From assembly GCF_003666685.1 (NCBI RefSeq), contig NZ_RCIZ01000004.1, positions 310,001-374,000 of the forward strand: 64,000 nucleotides of DNA, read 5' to 3'. Numbering within the stretch: the first letter of the stretch is position 1; each line of letters begins with the position of its first letter. The DNA is from Mesorhizobium sp. YM1C-6-2 (lineage in GTDB: Bacteria > Pseudomonadota > Alphaproteobacteria > Rhizobiales > Rhizobiaceae). The notes below the pieces were generated by a model. It worked only from the letters and a program-made list of their open reading frames with translations. It was not told where the DNA came from and made no database searches. This document shows positions 30,580 to 38,810 of the stretch, one piece after another. Position numbers and translations under genes: made by a program.

Positions 30580-31479
30580 ATGAGTCTCGATTGGGACAAG
30601 CTACGCGTGTTTCACGCCGCGGCGGAGGCGGGGTCGTTCACCCATGCCGCAGAAACGCTGCGCCTGTCCCAGTCGGCCATCTCCCGTCAGGTCAGCGCGC
30701 TCGAGCATGATGTCGGCGTGCCGCTCTTCCACCGCCATGCGCGCGGGCTGGTGCTGACCGAGCAGGGCGAGATGCTGTTCCGCACGGCGCACGACGTGCT
30801 GATGAAGCTCGAGGCGATCAAGACGCGGCTGACCGAGGCCAAGGACCGCCCTTCCGGCGTGCTCAGGGTGACGACCACGGTCGGGCTCGGCGCCGGCTGG
30901 CTGACGCAGCGGCTGCACGAGTTCACCGAGCTCTATCCGGAGATCAGCCTGCAGCTCATCCTCGCCAACGAGGAGCTCGACCTGACCATGCGGCAGGCCG
31001 ACTGCGCGATCCGCCTGCGCCAGCCGCAGCAGCCGGACCTGATCCAGCGCCGGCTGTTCACCGTGCATTTCCATCTCTATGCGTCGCCGTCCTATCTGGT
31101 GAAGCATGGCAAGCCGGAAAACATCAACGACCTCAAGAACCACCGCATCGTCACTTTCGGCCTGCCGGTGCCGACGCATCTGAGCGAGCTCAACTGGCTG
31201 GAGACGGTGGGCGGCGACTTCGACAGCGGCCAGCGGATCGCCACGCTGCAGATCAACGATCTGCTGTCGATCCGCCGCGCGGTGGAGACCGGCGTCGGCA
31301 TCGCCATGCTGCCGGACTACCTGATCGAGAAGGATTCAGGCCTCGTGCAATTGTTGCCCGAGACGGAAGTCCCGTCCTTCGACACCTATTTCGCTTACCC
31401 GGAAGCGATGAAGGATCAGGCCAAATTGCATGCCTTCCGCGACTTCGTCATCGCCAAGGCGCGTAGCTGGTCCTATTAG
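30580..31479 (+). CDS. lsrB: LysR-type regulator LsrB/VtlR-like
   Basis: A 299-residue LysR-type regulator. The helix-turn-helix is AGSFTHAAETLRLSQSAISR near residue 18, and the co-inducer domain runs from about 90 to 290. The gene order trxB–LysR–small RNA matches the rhizobial/Brucella lsrB (vtlR) locus, whose product activates AbcR-family small RNA expression and affects LPS and redox stress. That identity is inferred from order and sequence style. ATG 30580 follows a GAGGGGAAG site. The protein ends 35 bases before a candidate LysR palindrome. Confidence 0.82.
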   Translation: MSLDWDKLRVFHAAAEAGSFTHAAETLRLSQSAISRQVSALEHDVGVPLFHRHARGLVLTEQGEMLFRTAHDVLMKLEAIKTRLTEAKDRPSGVLRVTTTVGLGAGWLTQRLHEFTELYPEISLQLILANEELDLTMRQADCAIRLRQPQQPDLIQRRLFTVHFHLYASPSYLVKHGKPENINDLKNHRIVTFGLPVPTHLSELNWLETVGGDFDSGQRIATLQINDLLSIRRAVETGVGIAMLPDYLIEKDSGLVQLLPETEVPSFDTYFAYPEAMKDQAKLHAFRDFVIAKARSWSY

Positions 31480-31514
31480 GATAGCGTTAACTGGTCCACA
31501 GACCTCAGCTTTTT

Positions 31515-31540
31515 GCATGGGAGCTTTGCGACATCCATGC
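31515..31540 (+). promoter_or_regulatory. candidate LysR/VtlR operator
   Basis: GCATGG (31515-31520) and CCATGC (31535-31540) form a perfect inverted repeat with a 14-base spacer directly upstream of the sRNA promoter. Its place next to lsrB and before an AbcR-like RNA makes it the best candidate for VtlR/LsrB binding; this is inference. Confidence 0.55.
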
Positions 31541-31569
31541 TTGTTTAGCGGGCAGCAAGAGCACATATA
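31541..31569 (+). promoter_or_regulatory. promoter of the AbcR-like RNA
   Basis: A -35-like TTGTTT (31541-31546) and -10-like CATATA (31564-31569) are separated by 17 bases. Transcription would begin near 31576, just before the first hairpin of the RNA. Confidence 0.55.
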
Positions 31570-31575
31570 AGCATC

Positions 31576-31689
31576 ATCTCGAGGGCGCGTTCTCCTCCCA
31601 TTAGCGCCTTCGAGTGTTCCCCTCTGGAGGTTTAGCCTTAATTGGCACTCCAACAAACTTGGCCGGATCTTCTTGGATCCGGCTTTTTT
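31576..31689 (+). ncRNA. abcR: AbcR-type (alpha-r15) small regulatory RNA
   Basis: About 114 nt of predicted RNA in the space after lsrB. Hairpin 1 pairs CTCGAGGGCGC (31578-31588) with GCGCCTTCGAG (31604-31614) and displays CTCCTCCCA in its loop; CUCCCA at 31595-31600 is the anti-ribosome-site motif of AbcR RNAs. The 3' end is an intrinsic terminator: GCCGGATC (31662-31669), loop TTCTTG, GATCCGGC (31676-31683), then six T. AbcR RNAs use Hfq to repress many ABC-transporter mRNAs. Only one CUCCCA loop and one copy are seen here, whereas several rhizobia carry two tandem copies. Confidence 0.8.
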
Positions 31690-31771
31690 GTTGCCTTTTC
31701 TTGCCGTTGATCGTTCGTTGCCCAAATTTGAGGCATGCGGCCTACGTGCCTTGGATTTAGGCGCGGGCTGG

Positions 31772-32746
31772 TCACATATAGAGCGTCGCCGGGTCCATGC
31801 CGGTATAGAGCCCCGCCACTTCGGCGGCGTAGCCGTTGAAAAGCTGCGTCGGCACCAGTTCGCCGGTGTCGAGCACGCGTTCCATCGCCTGGCTCCAGCG
31901 CGGATGCGGCACCTCGGGATTCACATTCGCCCAGAAACCGTATTCGGACGGCTGCAGCGCTTCCCAGAGCCCGATAGGGCGCTCCTCGACGAAGGAGATC
32001 TTGCGGATCGACTTGATCGACTTGAAGCCGTATTTCCACGGCAGATGGAGCCGCAGCGGGGCGCCGTGCTGCTTGGCGACCGGCTTGTCGTAGGCGCCGG
32101 TCACGATGAAGGCGAGGTCGTGGCCAGCCTCCTCGATCGTCACGCCTTCGATATACGGCCAGGGATAGAGGAAATCGTTCTGGCCGTCGGCCATCTCGGG
32201 ATCGAGGAAGGTCTCGAAGCGTACGAACTTCGCCGAGGCCTGCGGCTTGGCCAGCGCCACCAGCGATTTCAGCGGGAAGCCGGCCCAGGGAACGGTCATC
32301 GACCAGGCCTCGACGCAGCGGTGGCGGTAGAGCCGCGTCTCCAGCGGAATCTTGCGCACCAGATCGTCGAAGGCGATGGTGAAGGGCGTTTCCACCAATC
32401 CGCCGATTTCGATTTCCCACGGACGGATGACGAGGTTCTGTGCGTTGGCGGCGATATCCTTGGCTGTGCCGAACTCGTAGAAATTGTTGTAGTGGCCGTT
32501 GATCTCTTCCGGCGTGACCGGGCGGTCGAGCTTGTAGGCCTCGTTCTTCTTGGCGGGATAGAGGTCGGCAGTCGGATCGGCATCCTGCGCCCGCCCGACC
32601 CCGGCCGATGCGGCGAGCGTCGCGGCCGTCAGCATGCCGAGCCCAAAACCCTGAAGGATCCGGCGCCGGTCGAGATAGACGCCTTCGGGCGTCGCCTGGT
32701 TTTCGGAGATCGCCCAGGACGGGCGGCGATGTATGGAGAAGGTCAT
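31772..32746 (-). CDS. msrP: protein-methionine-sulfoxide reductase catalytic subunit MsrP
   Basis: A 324-residue molybdopterin enzyme that repairs oxidised methionines in periplasmic proteins. A Tat signal is present (LDRRRILQGFGLGMLTAATL, about residues 25-50). The molybdenum-coordinating cysteine lies in YRHRCVEAWSMTVPWAGFPL, and the family segment PLRLHLPWKYGFKSIKSI is intact. ATG 32746, preceded by AGAGGAA, gives the usual length. The membrane heme partner msrQ is not adjacent. Instead a small Cys-containing exported-protein gene lies upstream on the same strand. Confidence 0.93.
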   Translation of the reverse strand: MTFSIHRRPSWAISENQATPEGVYLDRRRILQGFGLGMLTAATLAASAGVGRAQDADPTADLYPAKKNEAYKLDRPVTPEEINGHYNNFYEFGTAKDIAANAQNLVIRPWEIEIGGLVETPFTIAFDDLVRKIPLETRLYRHRCVEAWSMTVPWAGFPLKSLVALAKPQASAKFVRFETFLDPEMADGQNDFLYPWPYIEGVTIEEAGHDLAFIVTGAYDKPVAKQHGAPLRLHLPWKYGFKSIKSIRKISFVEERPIGLWEALQPSEYGFWANVNPEVPHPRWSQAMERVLDTGELVPTQLFNGYAAEVAGLYTGMDPATLYM

Positions 32747-32896
32747 CGGCACATTCCTCTGCAGGCTGTGGCCAGGCATCGCGGCCAACATTGCCGGTCG
32801 GCTCATACCGAGCCATTGGAAACAACGTTACAGAGGAATGCGATATTTCGCTCGTCACGACATTGTGTGCCTGCCCCGGGTAGCTCCTGTAAACGG

Positions 32897-33100
32897 CTAG
32901 AGGACCCAGCCGTTCTGTCTGGCCAGTTCGCAGCGCCAACGCCTTATCTGCCACTTCGGATGCTGCTGCTGCCAGCGGGCAACCTCGGTCTGGCCGGCGA
33001 TCATGCATGTCATCAGCGATACATCGGTCGCGTCGTAGGCCAGCCGGCTTTCCCTGCATTCGCCTGTCGCAAGGCAGGCGGCGATGATGAGTTCGATCAT
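32897..33100 (-). CDS. small Cys-containing protein of unknown function
   Basis: A 67-residue protein with a short hydrophobic start (MIELIIAACLATGECRESRL) and four cysteines (CLATGEC, MTCMIAG, WRCELARQ), then a tryptophan-rich segment EVARWQQQHPKWQIRRW. It may be exported and disulfide-bonded, but the signal is weak. ATG 33100 was preferred to 33121. It is upstream of msrP on the same strand, about 150 bases away. Small proteins of this look occur in rhizobia; function unknown. Confidence 0.55.
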   Translation of the reverse strand: MIELIIAACLATGECRESRLAYDATDVSLMTCMIAGQTEVARWQQQHPKWQIRRWRCELARQNGWVL

Positions 33101-33310
33101 GGCTCCCTCCGTTCTCGCCATTTTGGGCTGGAGAAGAGCGTGGGCCCTGCGGCGCCGTTCGTAACGAAAACGAGCCGTCCGCCAGACGAAATCCGACGAA
33201 ATTTTGCCGATGGAAGCCGGTAATCCTTTGGAATGCTGGTGCGGCGGCCGCCTTTGCAGTAGCTTCAGCTAATAAATCCTGGGCAGTCTTACCCTGGGGG
33301 AAGAACTGCG

Positions 33311-35020
33311 ATGGACAGCCCGGCGCAGACTGCGCTCAGCCTGAACGGTCGCACGATCGACCTTCAGCGTGGGATCGTTACGGACGAAGCCGGACACAAG
33401 GTCGGGCTGCGGCCGCAGGCGGCGGAGGTGCTGAAGCTGCTCGCCGCGCGGCCCGGTAAGCTGGTCGGAAAGGACGAACTGGTCCAGGCGGTGTGGGGCA
33501 ACATCGCCGTCACCGACGACAGTCTCGTACAGTGCATCACTGAAATCAGGAAAGCACTCGGCGACGACAAGCACGATATCGTGCGTACCTTGCCGAAACG
33601 CGGTTATCTGCTGGAGGCGGAAAAGGCGACCGAGCGCGAAAGGCCGAGGGGCGTCCGGGCGCTTGTGCTTGCCCGGAAGTCCTGGCTAGGGCTTGCCGCC
33701 GGCCTCCTCATACTGATCGGGATGGCAACGGCATATTTGGCGCCGGTCCCGGAAACAGGGACCGAGCCGCCGGCCATCGCCGTACTGCCGTTCCAGAACA
33801 TCAATGGTGACGAAAAGTGGGACCGACTTGCCGACGGCCTGACCGAAGACATCATCACCGATCTGGCCCGCTTCCGCGACGTTCCGGTCATCGCGCGGAC
33901 TTCGACCGAGGCGTACCGTGGCAAGGCGCGCGATGTGCGCGAGATCGGCAAGGCGCTCAAGGCGGATTATGTGCTGGAAGGTGGCTTGCAGGTTGACGGC
34001 TACCACACGCGCGTGACCGTGCAGCTCATCGATGCAAGAACCGGTGCGCATGTCTGGTCGGAACGCTATGACCGGGATGCCGCCGAATTCTTCCCCATCC
34101 AGGATGAGATCACCGAGAAGATCGCGGCGACGTTGACCGGTTGGCAGGGGCAAATCGTCGAGGCCGAGCGGGCGCTGGCGCGGCGCAAGAACGCAACTGA
34201 CCTGAATGCCTACGATTATTGGCTGCTCGGCATCGAGGCGAAACATCAGATGACCGTGCAGGGCATGACTGACGCGCGCGCTTATTTCGAGAAAGGATTG
34301 AGGCTCGCACCGGACTTCATGCCGCTCGTGCGCGACATGGCCGTCGTCTATTCCGTCGAGACGGATCTCGGCTCGCCCATCGACTATCCGGCAACGGTCG
34401 ACGGCCAGCGGAAATATGCTGAAAGAGCCTTGGTGCTCGGCCCGAACGACGCCGGCGCCAATTTCATGATGTCCCTTGCATATGCCAATCAAGGCGACGA
34501 CGAGCAGGCGGACCGTTATCGGGAACTGGCGCTGCGGCTCGGCTCCAGCAATGCTGACATCCTGATGCAGTTGGCCTGGAGCCTTGGCGGTTGGGAGAAC
34601 GGCCGCGCCATCCAGCTTGTGGAGCGAACCCTGAAGCTCAATCCTCGCCACCCCTCGTGGTGGAACTATCCTATTACCGCAGCTTATTTCGCGGCACGAA
34701 AATTCGGCAAAGCCTATAGCTACGCCAAGCAGCTCGGCGAGTCGCCCAACCAGGCCGCCTATGTCGCGATGAGCGCCGCGCAACTTCGAATGGGAAAACA
34801 GTCGATGGAGTCGGCCGCCAGGGTGCTGCACCTCAATCCGGACTGGACGGCCGAGAGCATGTATCCCTACCAGAACTTCGCGGACGAAACCCTGCTGCCG
34901 GAGAGCGCTGCCAAGGCTGGCCTGCCGGTCTGCATGACGACTGCGCAACTGGCCCGGTACTCCGGTGCCTACCGGACACCCAGCTGCGATGCGGAGCGGG
35001 CGCGGACGACGTCCAACTGA
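33311..35020 (+). CDS. CadC-like transmembrane regulator with TPR-type periplasmic domain
   Basis: A 569-residue one-component regulator. Residues 10-105 form an OmpR-type winged helix (RPQAAEVLKLLAARPGKLVG; DDSLVQCITEIRKALGDD). A single membrane helix follows at about 122-142 (WLGLAAGLLILIGMATAYL). The periplasmic part opens with the FlgO/adenylate-cyclase-like motif IAVLPFQNINGDEKWDRLAD and continues in TPR-like helices (ARAYFEKGLRLAPDF; YAERALVLGPNDAGANFMM; LVERTLKLNPRHPSW). Similar proteins bind DNA from the membrane in response to periplasmic cues. The signal and targets are unknown. ATG 33311 follows GGGGAAG. Confidence 0.8.
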   Translation: MDSPAQTALSLNGRTIDLQRGIVTDEAGHKVGLRPQAAEVLKLLAARPGKLVGKDELVQAVWGNIAVTDDSLVQCITEIRKALGDDKHDIVRTLPKRGYLLEAEKATERERPRGVRALVLARKSWLGLAAGLLILIGMATAYLAPVPETGTEPPAIAVLPFQNINGDEKWDRLADGLTEDIITDLARFRDVPVIARTSTEAYRGKARDVREIGKALKADYVLEGGLQVDGYHTRVTVQLIDARTGAHVWSERYDRDAAEFFPIQDEITEKIAATLTGWQGQIVEAERALARRKNATDLNAYDYWLLGIEAKHQMTVQGMTDARAYFEKGLRLAPDFMPLVRDMAVVYSVETDLGSPIDYPATVDGQRKYAERALVLGPNDAGANFMMSLAYANQGDDEQADRYRELALRLGSSNADILMQLAWSLGGWENGRAIQLVERTLKLNPRHPSWWNYPITAAYFAARKFGKAYSYAKQLGESPNQAAYVAMSAAQLRMGKQSMESAARVLHLNPDWTAESMYPYQNFADETLLPESAAKAGLPVCMTTAQLARYSGAYRTPSCDAERARTTSN

Positions 35021-35025
35021 CTTAT

Positions 35026-35053
35026 GCCGGACGAGGAAAAATCCGCGTCCGGC
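35026..35053. terminator. hairpin between convergent genes
   Basis: GCCGGACG (35026-35033) pairs with CGTCCGGC (35046-35053). Inside it GGA and TCC can extend the stem across one mismatch with an AAAA loop. It lies 6 bases after the CadC-like stop and before the EF-G-like stop on the other strand. No T-run follows, so termination is only a suggestion. Confidence 0.5.
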
Positions 35054-35062
35054 AACGTCCGG

Positions 35063-37120
35063 TCAGGCCGCCTTGCCGCCCGCGGCGGCGTTCATCACCT
35101 GGTCGGCAAGGCGCCCGGTCAGTTCGGCCATGTGGTCGAACGTAGCCTTGTAGCTCGCGACGCCGGCGGTGGCCGAGCGCAGCTCGATGATCAGGTCGCC
35201 GATTTCGGATTGCGGCAAGGTCGCCTCGACCACGTCCCAGCCCGGCCAGCCTGGGCGGGCGTCGTAGCCGAGGATCTGGCCGCGGCGCTGCGGGACGATG
35301 CCTGTGATCTTTGCAGTCGCTTCCGACGGGGTGGCGATCTCGACCTTCATGATCGGCTCGAGCAGCGTCGGCGAGCATTGCGCCATGCCCTCCTTCATGC
35401 CGATGCGCGCCGCCATCTGGAACGCCATGTCGGAGGAATCGACCGCATGGTAGGAGCCGTCAGACAGGTTGACGGCGAGGTCAACGACCGGGAAGCCGAG
35501 CGGCCCCGACTTCAGATATTCGCGGATGCCCGTTTCAACCGACTGAATATATTGCTTGGGCACCACGCCGCCGGTGATAGTGTCGGTGAACTTGAAACCC
35601 GAGCCGCGCGGCAGCGGCTTGATGTCCAGCACGACATCGCCGAACTGGCCGTGGCCGCCAGACTGCTTCTTGTGGCGGCCGCGCTGGGTGACGCCCTTGC
35701 GGATCGTCTCCCGGTAGGGGACGCCGGGCGCATGCACGTCGATCGGAATCTGGTTCTTGCCTTCCAGCCGCTCCACCGTGACCCTGAGATGCATCTCGCC
35801 GTGCCCGGAGAGCACCGTCTCGCCTGAATCCTGATTGTGATGCAAGGTGAGCGAGGGGTCCTCTTCCGCCAGGCGCTGGATCGCCGCGGACATCTTCACC
35901 TCGTCCTTGCGCTCCTTGGGCCGCAGCGAGAAGGCGTAGACCGGCTGCGGCGGCTCCAGCGTCACCAGCGGCGCGATGCCGCCCTTGGCCGAGGTCAGCG
36001 TCTGCCCGGTCCTGACACCGTCGAGCTTGCCGAGCGCCACCGTGTCGCCGGCCTTCGCGGCGGCGAGCTTGGCCTGGTCCTTGCCGAGCATGCGGTAGAT
36101 GCCCGACACCTTGGCGGTCTCCGACGACGACAGCCAGAGTTCCGAACCGTCGGCGACCGAGCCGGAGAGGATGCGCGAGACGGAGAGCTTTCCGCCATGG
36201 GCGGTGTGGATCGTCTTCATCACCTGGACCACCGCTGCATCGCCGTCGGGAACGCCGAGCCGCTTCGCCGTCGCCTCGACATCGGGCGCATCATGGCGGA
36301 TCGTCTTGAGAAGCCGGAGCACGCCGTTGCCCTTCTCCGCTGTGCCGATCAGCACCGGGATCACCGATCCGTCGCGCAGGTCGGCCGAGAGATCGTCGAA
36401 GACCTCGTCGCGGGGCGGCTCCTTTTCTTCCAGAAGCTGCTCCATCAGGAGATCGTCATGGTCGGCGAGCGTCTCGAGCATCGAGAAACGCGCCTCGATC
36501 TCGCGCGCCTTTTCGTCGCCGGGGATTTCCGCCACCTCGCTTTCGGCGAAGTCGCGCCAGATGTAGGCGCGCTCCAGGGCCAGGTCGATCGAGCCGATGA
36601 CGGCGTCGTCCTTGCGCAGAGGGATCTGTCTGAGCAGCAGCGGTGCCGCGCTCGCCGGCTGCAGGAGCTTCAGCGTGTCGCGCACGCCGGCGGCGGTCCT
36701 GTCGATCTTGTTGAGGAAGAGGATGCGCGGCACGCCGAGTTCGTCCAGCTTGCGCATGATGAGCTGCAGAGCCGGGATCTTCTTCTCGTCGGCCTCCGCG
36801 ACCACCACGGCGACGTCGCAGGCGGCAAGCACGGCGTCGGCCTCGAAGGCGAATTCAACCGAGCCGGGGCAATCGACGAAGGTCAGGCTGTCGCCCATGA
36901 AGTCGACGGTAGCGACCGAAGCCTCGACGCTCATCGCGTGGGCTTTCGCTTCGGGGGAATGATCGGAAACTGTGTTGCCGGACGAAACAGGATTCTGGCG
37001 GGGAATGGCGCCCGTTCGGGCGAGGATTGCTTCAAGAAGGGTGGTTTTTCCGCTGGCGAAGGGACCGACGATGGCGATGCATTTCGGTCCCGTGCGTCTT
37101 CCTCCGGCGCGACTTCCCAT
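35063..37120 (-). CDS. elongation factor G-like GTPase
   Basis: A 685-residue translational-GTPase paralogue. Domain order follows EF-G: G domain (P-loop VGPFASGKTTLLEA; G4 LFLNKID), domain 2, then III-V ending in PIMKVEIATPSEATAKITGI and RRGQILGYDARPGW. Two switch motifs differ from canonical EF-G: the DxPGH element is DCPGSVEF, with Ser in place of the catalytic His, and the switch I region is AMSVEASVATVDF. Such EF-G-like proteins occur beside the normal fusA in many genomes and their roles are unsettled. Start ATG 37120 follows GAGG. The frame extends upstream to 37393 through a repeat and is unlikely to be translated. Confidence 0.88.
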   Translation of the reverse strand: MGSRAGGRRTGPKCIAIVGPFASGKTTLLEAILARTGAIPRQNPVSSGNTVSDHSPEAKAHAMSVEASVATVDFMGDSLTFVDCPGSVEFAFEADAVLAACDVAVVVAEADEKKIPALQLIMRKLDELGVPRILFLNKIDRTAAGVRDTLKLLQPASAAPLLLRQIPLRKDDAVIGSIDLALERAYIWRDFAESEVAEIPGDEKAREIEARFSMLETLADHDDLLMEQLLEEKEPPRDEVFDDLSADLRDGSVIPVLIGTAEKGNGVLRLLKTIRHDAPDVEATAKRLGVPDGDAAVVQVMKTIHTAHGGKLSVSRILSGSVADGSELWLSSSETAKVSGIYRMLGKDQAKLAAAKAGDTVALGKLDGVRTGQTLTSAKGGIAPLVTLEPPQPVYAFSLRPKERKDEVKMSAAIQRLAEEDPSLTLHHNQDSGETVLSGHGEMHLRVTVERLEGKNQIPIDVHAPGVPYRETIRKGVTQRGRHKKQSGGHGQFGDVVLDIKPLPRGSGFKFTDTITGGVVPKQYIQSVETGIREYLKSGPLGFPVVDLAVNLSDGSYHAVDSSDMAFQMAARIGMKEGMAQCSPTLLEPIMKVEIATPSEATAKITGIVPQRRGQILGYDARPGWPGWDVVEATLPQSEIGDLIIELRSATAGVASYKATFDHMAELTGRLADQVMNAAAGGKAA

Positions 37121-37504
37121 GATGCTGGCCTCCACTCTTGCGTTTACCTGCAAGCGGCGGCCGGCCTTCGGCCGTCGCGAGGGCGTTTCCAGATGAGCGG
37201 CGGCCGGCCTTCGGCCGTCGCGGGGCGTGGTCTTCAGCCATTGCCCATATCCATCGTTCCATTTGTCGCGGCCAAGGGCAAGGGCTTGTTGGGTGGCGTT
37301 CCGACGTTCACGAAAGCCGCACTTGAAGGAACAGCGCCGTGCCTTCCAAGGATAGCTGCGTCCTCCGGGCTCCCGTTTCTGCGTACGACCCATCCCGAAC
37401 CAGTCCCATTTTCAGGAGACATGCGCTAAGCGTTCGGCCGGGATTGTCCGAATGTCCCCGAGCGTTTCCGACTTGGTCCCGCTCCGTTTCCCCGAAGGAA
37501 TGAC
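37121..37504. other. intergenic region upstream of the EF-G-like gene
   Basis: 384 bases between divergent genes. It holds a pair of 26-bp direct repeats (separate entry) and probably the promoters of the EF-G-like and PaaK-like genes. GAAGGAATGAC before 37505 is the ribosome site of the latter. No small gene is supported. Confidence 0.45.
37154..37222. repeat. pair of palindromic 26-bp direct repeats
   Basis: The same 26 bases, beginning GCGGCGGCCGGCC and ending TTCGGCCGTCGCG, occur at 37154-37179 and 37197-37222. Each contains the self-complementary core GGCCTTCGGCC-type hairpin (GGCCGAAGGCC on the other strand). The arrangement resembles REP-like elements. Confidence 0.7.
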
Positions 37505-38803
37505 ATGGCGCGCTCACCTGCCGAGCAGATATTCGACAGTCTGATGGTCTCGGCCACACTGCCGCTGCCCGAACGCGAAGCCCATGCGGGGCAGGCGCTC
37601 GCCGCTATCGTCGGCCATGCGCGGCAGACCGTGCCCTACTATCGGGACAGACTCGACGGTGTGATCGGAGCCGATGGTCGCATCGATCGCGAGGCCTGGC
37701 ACGCTTTGCCGCCGCTGTCGCGGCACGACCTCCAGGACCACAAGGGCGCCCTGACGAGCACGCGGTGCCCGGCATTGCACGGCGAGATCCACGAACGCTC
37801 CACGTCGGGCACGACCGGCAAGCCGGTGACGGTACTGATCACCGACAGGACGAAACTGGTCGAGCAAGCCTTGATGGCGCGCTATTATTGCTGGGTCGGG
37901 CTCGATCCCAGGCTTGCCCTCGTCATCCTGCAGGGTGCCCGGCATCCGCTGCTGCCCTACCGCGTGCCGATCCAGGATACGTGGTTTCCCGAGTGGCTGG
38001 CCGGCCCGGATTTTGCTCCCTATTTCCGTTTGCACCACCCGGCGAGCGAGGAGGAGCAGATCGCGTTCCTTGCGCAGGTCGGACCGACCTATTTCAACAC
38101 GCAGCCGAGCAATTTCAGGCGCGTGCTTCACGCGTTGCGGGCAGGCGCGGGACCGGTGCCCGACCTCCGCGGGCTGATCAGTGTCGGCGAACTCGTCACC
38201 GGTGAGGACCGGGCGCTGGCGCGGGAGGTGGCGGGATGCGAGATATTCGATGCCTATACCGCGACCGACGTCGGCGCCATGGCGGCGCAGTGCAGCCATG
38301 GAAACCTTCACGTCAACGCGGAGTCGGTGTGGCTCGAAACCGTGCGCGCCGACGACACGCCCTGCGCCGACGGCGAGGAGGGGCGTATCCTGGTGACGAC
38401 CATGGCCAACGGAGCCATGCCGCTCCTGCGCTACGATATCGGCGATATCGGGGTTCTCGGCGGCGCCTGCGGATGCGGGCTTTCCCTGCCGAAGCTGACC
38501 TTGACGGTCGGGCGCGAGCGCCAGCTCTTCCGCTTTTCGGATGGGGCCGCCGTCGTTCCCATCTTCCGCATGGAGAAGTTCAGCGACATCTTTCCTGTCA
38601 GGCAGTGGCAGCTTGCCCAGACCGGGCCGGAGGCCGTCGAGCTCCGTTTCTCGTCGGACGTCGCCGACGAGAAGCTGAAATTCGACGAGATCGCCGGAGA
38701 GATACGACAGGCCCTGGGGCGTCCGGTGGACGTCGCCTTCAGGCGGGGCGTCGAGTTGCTCGGCCCATCAGGCAAGCTGGAGCCGAGCATTCGTCTCGTC
38801 TAG
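37505..38803 (+). CDS. phenylacetate-CoA ligase-like adenylate-forming enzyme
   Basis: A 432-residue member of the PaaK-like branch of adenylate-forming enzymes. The ATP-binding P-loop-type motif is RSTSGTTGKPVTVLI at about residue 98. Later family features are ISVGELVTGEDRALAREVAG, IFDAYTATDVGAMAAQC and PLLRYDIGDIGVL. It would activate a carboxylic acid as acyl-AMP and possibly transfer it to CoA. A cysteine pair (GGACGCGLSLP) stands where PaaK-like proteins often carry one. The substrate is unknown, and no phenylacetate catabolic genes are nearby. Confidence 0.82.
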   Translation: MARSPAEQIFDSLMVSATLPLPEREAHAGQALAAIVGHARQTVPYYRDRLDGVIGADGRIDREAWHALPPLSRHDLQDHKGALTSTRCPALHGEIHERSTSGTTGKPVTVLITDRTKLVEQALMARYYCWVGLDPRLALVILQGARHPLLPYRVPIQDTWFPEWLAGPDFAPYFRLHHPASEEEQIAFLAQVGPTYFNTQPSNFRRVLHALRAGAGPVPDLRGLISVGELVTGEDRALAREVAGCEIFDAYTATDVGAMAAQCSHGNLHVNAESVWLETVRADDTPCADGEEGRILVTTMANGAMPLLRYDIGDIGVLGGACGCGLSLPKLTLTVGRERQLFRFSDGAAVVPIFRMEKFSDIFPVRQWQLAQTGPEAVELRFSSDVADEKLKFDEIAGEIRQALGRPVDVAFRRGVELLGPSGKLEPSIRLV

Positions 38804-38810
38804 CGAGACC

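Noticed and set aside
31561-31689. second tandem AbcR copy
   Set aside because: Only one CUCCCA loop and one terminator are present before msrP; CACTCCAAC at 31647 does not match the motif.
35837-37429. 530-codon plus-strand open frame
   Set aside because: Antisense shadow of the EF-G-like gene; His/Arg/Gly-rich with no recognisable motif.
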